A stretch of 64,000 bases of DNA, taken from the NCBI GenBank assembly GCA_000310025.1, contig FN648539.1:20368-84367 (forward strand). Direction: 5' to 3'. The translations under genes were made by a program, and so were the position numbers. Under the pieces are notes generated by a model. It did no database searches. It was not told the origin of the DNA and saw only the letters and a program-made list of their open reading frames with translations. Shown in pieces: positions 58,501-64,000 of this stretch. The DNA is from Ectocarpus siliculosus (lineage: Eukaryota; Sar; Phaeophyceae; Ectocarpales; Ectocarpaceae). How positions within the stretch are numbered: position 1 is the first letter of the stretch; each line of letters opens with the position of its first letter.

Positions 58501-60637
58501 TGAACGACGGCAATGCAAAGTAGACGAATGAAAGAGCTCAACACACACACACAACGACATGGTACAAGATCGCCGATCCGTTGATAGTGCAAATGTCAAA
58601 TCTCCGCGCGGTGGCGCGCAAACGAGAAAAAATGATGTTACCAGCAACTGCTGTACAGTTACTATAATTCCGGGGCAACTGTTGATGAGTACCAGGTTAG
58701 GTCGAGCTGTGGGTTGTGGCGTGCTTGCATACAGGGTGCGCCATCACGAGGGTCGGCAAGATGCTCGCACAGCCCTGAACAACTCCATTAGGGGTGGATG
58801 GTACTTGACGCCAGCCGCATCGGACTCATGTAGAAGTACATGTATAGAGTAGCCACCATTGCAGCATCCGTCTGAAACGTATCTGTGAGTATGTGAGTGG
58901 GGGCTTTCCTCGCAAGTCGTACGCCTGGAGGATATCGCTGCAACTTACACAAATTAGCAGTCCGGCACTACGTCATGCTTGTATGCCCTTAGCTGGCTTC
59001 CCCGTGGACTCTCTACCTCGTACAACGACGAAACAAAATAAAGCGATGTGATTGGATTTGTCCTGCATGCGTGAAGGTACATAAAAATGGTGGACTTGAC
59101 GTCAGCCTAGAATCCTTGTCAACCACCGTATTAACTGCTGTCGCGTCGATAATCGAGGACCTTTGGCATGGATATTAGAGTGAGGAGAGGATGGCGTCGT
59201 AAAAAGGGGGTGGAAAAGGTAGGGGTACGAGGGGACATTTGATTTGGATTTTAGGCTGGAAGAGAGATACGTCGCAGTGTACGGTTTTCAAGCGCAGAAG
59301 CCAAGGTCCCTTAGTGTCATGGTATTTGAGCCCTAAGACTAAGATGCCAACAGATACACTGACACTTTTAGACATTCCGAGTTCGGATAAGCAGCAAACC
59401 ATTGGTCGTTAGCTGCAGCAAGCACTACACGATATCCTCGGTGTTGCTTGGGAGTGAGCGATAGCGAGCGACAGAGGTGGGATAAAAGAAAAGGAAGTTT
59501 GACTGAAACGGGTCCGTTAACCTTGAAACAGCAGTGGTCGGATCAGCTCCACACTGCAAACTCGTCGCATTGCGCACCTTATCCTTATTCTCCAGGAGCT
59601 GGTTCATGAGCTCCTCCATTTGCAGTACCGTCGAACCAAGTGGGACATCGATCTGTGGCCCCTTGTTCTCCCCCTCCAGTGTCGCAAACTGCACGATCAT
59701 AGACGAGGGCGTTCCTCCTTCGTCGCCTCCCTTCCCACGCGCTACGTCTTCAACATCATCGTCAGAATCTGCACCGAAATCAGGGACTGGTGCTGAGACC
59801 TGGCACAAACAAAAAAAAAGGTTTGAAAATGAAGGCATATCACCACGAAGTACAGCAGTCTAAAGTACAACCAGCAAGCATTCTAGTCGCCTCCGGTCCC
59901 ACCAACGAAAAACCGGCCAACCCCGCCCCATACTCCCTACTAAAACCAAGCTTATTATCCTCGCAAGAGGCTACTGAATCCCAAATGCCGGGTTCAGACT
60001 TCAATAGACGGCGCCTTGATGCGCAGACTTGGGACTTTCAATATGTGGGGGCCTGTGTGTGCCGCTGCTAATCTCTGGAAGCATACAATTGTATGCATAG
60101 AAGGTAAAGCAGCATGGCTTTGCACCAGCAAACTGCTGCAGTCTTAGAAAATATACAATACCGGTATAGAGAAAGACTGAGGTCGAGAGAATTGTACCCC
60201 GCTCGAAGGGATGTGTTGAAATCTTTGCAGTGAGTGGTGAGGGAAACGTGTCTCATCAACTGGACATCTGGACAAAGCGGAGGCTGGTCGACTGGTGACT
60301 ACTGCTGTACATCTACGCTGCGGAGGTTCCTTACAGTCCCGTGCTACCATTCAAATTAGCAATTCGTTAAAATGACGGTTCAAATTTCCGGTGTACCTCA
60401 GAGGCACCAAGTTGCCCAACATATACGCGCACAGGTCATCTGTATTCACCACGAGGCCTGTACTGGCGTCGTGTCGGAGACGGGCGAAGGCGTTGGCGGG
60501 ATGAAGCCTATGGGAAGACTCATGCGACGGATACATACAACAAGCGCGGCTTGATTTCCCGTCACCTGGTGTTCTTGAGCACTGCTCCTCGGTCGCTTAG
60601 TTCCTGCTTGCGGTGGTGGAGCAGTTAGAGATGCCAT
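55509..60637 (-). CDS. NLE1: Notchless homologue (ribosome assembly WD40 protein)
   Basis: NLE1 (yeast Rsa4) is a nucleolar/nuclear assembly factor of the 60S subunit; its N-terminal NLE domain binds the AAA-ATPase midasin (MDN1/Rea1). Exons (minus strand): 60637-60566, 59799-59578, 58471-58402, 58202-58028, 57727-57642, 57484-57300, 57069-56947, 56637-56426, 56260-55928, 55626-55509. Total 1596 nt, 531 aa, all phases consistent (human 485 aa). The N-terminal exon MASLTAPPPQAGTKRPRSSA and an acidic stretch precede the NLE domain: MIVQFATLEG, MEELMNQLLENKDK, VPYTFYVNDAEVMETLEQTV. The WD40 repeats follow: FRVRPVTRCTSTMPGHTEAV, FTCRGHRHHVLCTAWAPNG, GEIRLWDPSKG, WGGEGLLYSASRDRTIK, GHGHRVNTLALSCEAALRTG, RLVSGSDDFTLFLWNPVDGK, GHVSAVYQVAWSADSRLLVS and finally ASGSKDRTIKIWAH-stop. 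Conservation with NLE1 is strong in every repeat. The donor after 57300 (GTTTTG) is unusual. Confidence 0.96.
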
Positions 60638-62289
60638 TGATCTAGAAGAGCAGCGTACAACGCAAATGACCACGCCAGCAGGCCTAGTGGAACCTTCGGG
60701 CTACAGCAGTAGAGGGAGAAGTCTGCGGGGGGGGGGGCTGTGACGAGTGTGTCCCCGAAAAAAAGAAACGGCATGTACACAAAAATAAAAAACAAGGACG
60801 GGGGGCGCACACGTTGATGGCCCTGTGGTGCGCTGGTACGTACCTGCCTGTCTGCAACAGCATGCACAACAGCAGTAGTTCATCGCTGAGACTGCAAGAA
60901 AGGATCATTCATGCAGCTCGTTGAAAGTCGCTTCAAAGCGCATGTTCTGTGTCCTCGCTATTTGCGGGACGCGCCATCTAAGCATTAGCATTTACACCGC
61001 GGTGCAATGGTAATTTCTGTACATCTGAGGGCAAAAAGTGATGGTGGTGGTGTGGTCTGTTTGTGATGCGTAGCAGACTACAGATAGCGCCCGCAGTTAA
61101 GAAACATTCTGTTAAGAAAAAAAGGCTCAAGTTTTTACGAAAAATAAGAAAAAACACAGCTCAATCTCGGCCACAGCGAACGTAAGAAACGCGCCAGTAA
61201 GAAACAAACATTGATGGTGCGATACCCCCCCCATGACATAATCAAAATTCTTCGGTGCTCCCACCCCCCTACCTAGCTCAACAGAAGAAGCAGAGTGGTT
61301 GTTTTCGCGCCCCCCCCCTCGCCCCTGCTGTTCACTGTGCTGTATGTAATAGTACTGCCACACATCGCGGGCAACCACATGCTCTCTGCTGTTGTACGGG
61401 TTTGATGGCACTTTCCACCACCTCTCTTGAGGGCTTGATGAATGAAGTGGATTGATTGTCCTCAGAGATCAAGAGATAGGAATAAGAAAAACGAAGTACT
61501 TGTAAGGAATAAGAGAATCAGGAGGATGCGACAGTCCAAAGCAACAAGAAATGCCTTTTAAGAAAATGGATGACTTGGGCCGGTACTTCGACCCAAAATA
61601 AGGGATTGAAGCTCGACCCGATTTGGACGTTTCTTAACTGCGGGCGCTATCTGTACACGCGCGCGCGGGGGGGTGAAGGGGGCTGTTGAACCACCTGCAA
61701 GTTCCAAGCTTGCACACACTCTGCCTCGGCCCCGTGTTCCCTCTGGCCCTCTGATCACCTTCGGGTGTTACAGAGAAGCTTACAGTATTTATTTGTTGAA
61801 TCCTTCCACCCACCGATAGGCCAGTGCAAGAACAAGCCCGCAACACAGCACGAACACGACAATTAACTACGTACGTCGAAGCCTGTGGACTCATCGCGAG
61901 AGAGGGTGATACCTTGTCTCCGGCAGACTTCAAAATAATTTGCCCCGACTTAGAAATAAAACCAGTCACTACAGGAAGTCAAGATGTGCGGTCGGGACGG
62001 CGGCGGGCTTCGCCGCCAACGCCGCCGCCGATGTTCATTTTTTTTCCCGGCCAACAGAGCCAATTCTGAGACTGCCTATAGCATCATTTTTTTCTCTTCC
62101 ACGATTTGGGAGGTTTCTTCTACTCAATAAACACCAACCGACGCGGCAAGCGAGTGCACCTAGATGGCACACCACCGAAATTATCGAACGAGGCACGATC
62201 TGGGGTGTATAGCGGCTTAACGGTGATTCACAAGAAGAATGATATCCGTTCAACACGCCCTTCAAGGTTACATGCATCGTACTTTGAGT
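60638..62289. other. Region upstream of NLE1, no recognised gene
   Basis: Contains the NLE1 promoter side, G-runs (about 60728-60737) and C-runs (about 61225 and 61310). Frames on both strands up to about 110 aa lack motifs. Confidence 0.5.
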
Positions 62290-62470
62290 CTAAACGTACG
62301 TGTTCCGGTGCGTGCTATCGGACGCTGCACGGAGTGTCAAAATATCCTAGAAAAATGATCGGGAGCAACTTACAGGTATCCCACTAACGTACTTGTTCCG
62401 GTGCGTGCTATCGGACGTACGGAGTGGCACACGCACGAAGAAAACTGACTGGGAGCATCATACAGACATA
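62290..62470. repeat. Two-copy tandem repeat, ~93-bp unit
   Basis: Units start at 62290 (CTAAACGTACGTGTTCCGGT) and 62383 (CTAACGTACTTGTTCCGGTG), share GTTCCGGTGCGTGCTATCGG, ACGGAGTG, GGGAGCA and TACAG, and differ by small indels. Confidence 0.85.
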
Positions 62471-63119
62471 AACTCCACACAGCTACATCACATTGACATG
62501 CCCCGCGTGCTCGTCTACACTGCTTGCAATGGGTAAAGTAAATACGTTCAACGAATGCCCTTCGTACCAAATCACAAGACGACACAGTCCCATGGCCATG
62601 AAAAGCCCTCGCCCAACTGGGACCCTCCGATATTTCAAAGCTAGCTGCAGGATACGACTCGCCCTGCCCAAGATAGAGGCAACACTTGGAGGCGCACAAC
62701 ATACATACAAGATGCAACAGAGACGATGCACGCAGCGCCTCTGTATCGCACCCACGCGCAACAGATGCCAGCAGCCCGTGAAACGGACAAATGGGTCCCT
62801 TTGTTCCGCCTGAGCACCGTCAGGCTGCAGTGTTAATTGGGAACTGGAGCACCGAAAAACAAGCACGCGTAAAGGGAGTTCGAAGGGAAGCGCAAGGGTC
62901 AAACAAGATCCAAGAGCTGTTGGCGATATCGATATGCTAGGTAGGGTACCGGGACGGAAACACGCCTCACAGCACGCAAGCTTCAGGGGTACGCCCCTAG
63001 CGAGGAAAGTCTCCATATACTCCATATGCCGCGATTGACACTCCCCTCCCTTGCTAGAACGGCCCAGGATCCGGTACACAAAGACACACGAAGTTCGGTT
63101 TAAGCGCCACATTTTTTAC
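62471..63119. other. Region downstream of the hypothetical gene exons, nothing recognised
   Basis: A 209-aa minus-strand frame covers most of it but has no recognisable motif and an unusual Cys/Arg-rich composition. It may include further exons or the 3' UTR of the gene at 63120-63737. Confidence 0.35.
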
Positions 63120-63737
63120 CTTGTCGGAGAACCCTCACAAGCGCCACAATCAATCTCAATACACAGGTGATCACGACAAATTGCACATACATGCCGATGA
63201 CGAGACAACCGTCACGAAAATGACTCTCGTAATTCGGTGGTGTTTCGGCGAGAGACATTACCCCAAGATGTGCCCCGCTGATTAGTGACCGACTCGCGCT
63301 TTCAAAGTCCCATTGACGGCAGAGCATCGTAATGTGCGAAGTTGCAAGAACTACCGAAGTGCGCTCATACAGCAAAAGCGTCGCTGCATTGATCGTCAAT
63401 ATTCCGGTTTTGGTGTTCGGTAGGACCTGTACAAATGGTAGTGTGCGGTAGTTAGTACTCGTAAGAAGTTGGTCCCGAGAAGAAACCATGTGTAAGTCCC
63501 GCCCACGTTTCGTGAATACAAGCAACAACCGGGGTATTCTCGAGAAGACCCGCCTCAAAAGCACACCAAATGAATTTCTCCCGAAGTTCCGTGGGAAGGG
63601 CTACCACAGTACTTCAACTCAGGGGCAAAGGACAAGGTTAAAACACCACTTACATCCTGAAGCAGTGCCATTGTGGACACATGCAGCGCGCCAATGTCTG
63701 CCTCGTACTTATCTCGCTGCTTCTTGAGTTGCATAGC
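63120..63737 (-). CDS. Two exons of an unrecognised gene, possibly membrane-associated (partial)
   Basis: Exon 63737-63654 (AMQLKKQRDKYEADIGALHV, then STMALLQD) with acceptor CTCTGCAG and donor GAT|GTAAGT is phase 0 at both ends. Exon 63426-63120 (acceptor TTGTACAG, donor CAAG|GTAAAA) continues VLPNTKTGILTINAATLLLY, then ERTSVVLATS, and ends with a hydrophobic stretch DGCLVIGMYVQFVVITCVLR followed by LIVALVRV, a probable transmembrane segment. Upstream exons may lie beyond 64000 or before it. No family recognised. Confidence 0.45.
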
Positions 63738-64000
63738 CTGCAGAGAGAAGCATGCGATACTTTTCCGTCAGCCATTCTATTCTAACTCGACACGATTTTC
63801 AAGTATTCGTCGCCAACAATTTCTCCATCGTCGCAGCACATCGCATGACTTCACACGCCTGGATCGATCTGTTTCACCATCATCCGCATCGCAATAGCTC
63901 CTTGCCTACGTCGATCTCCACAAGCGTGGCAACAGGTCACAAAACATTTGACACAGCCTTATCCCAATCCGTCACGAACGTGCAAAACACGTTATCATGT

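Noticed and set aside
1-64000. CRISPR arrays, bacterial operons or a prophage
   Set aside because: No regularly spaced direct repeats, no ribosome-binding-site-led gene clusters; the window is eukaryotic throughout.

Overview
This is nuclear DNA from an intron-rich eukaryote. Most likely it is a stramenopile, and a brown alga of the Ectocarpus type is my best guess. That guess is inference: it rests on 5-13 short exons per gene, introns of about 100-3300 bp, balanced base composition, strictly alternating gene strands, and TTAGGG-like repeats. No bacterial features (operons, ribosome binding sites) are present. I assembled exons by hand from protein similarity, reading phase and GT/GC-AG borders. 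Two genes run off the window.

Layout: 1-7134 (-) MSH3, 3' end missing. 7434-12935 (+) spliceosomal MFAP1, complete, 11 exons. 14535-19521 (-) unknown gene 'A'. 19888-25518 (+) coiled-coil gene, 8 exons. 26123-32165 (-) APC4 (anaphase-promoting complex subunit 4), about 12 exons. 32940-39854 (+) FATP/SLC27-type very-long-chain acyl-CoA synthetase, at least 14 exons. 41776-46553 (-) gene 'B', a diverged paralogue of A. 47.6-53.9 kb is a repeat zone: G-rich satellite with a 100-N gap, a degraded non-LTR retrotransposon, an intact reverse-transcriptase ORF, a short poly(C)-tailed element, and a large inverted repeat. 55509-60637 (-) Notchless/NLE1, complete, 10 exons. 63120-63737 (-) two exons of an unrecognised gene.

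The recognised genes are housekeeping genes for mismatch repair, splicing, the cell cycle, lipid activation and ribosome assembly. They do not form a pathway. From MSH3 to gene B every neighbour is on the opposite strand, giving three head-to-head and three tail-to-tail junctions.

Most interesting points: a RanBP2-type zinc finger spliced into MSH3; the unrecognised A/B family; retroelements that share a 3' tail ending in poly(C); a MITE-like element carrying telomere-like repeats; and several GC-AG introns supported by homology.
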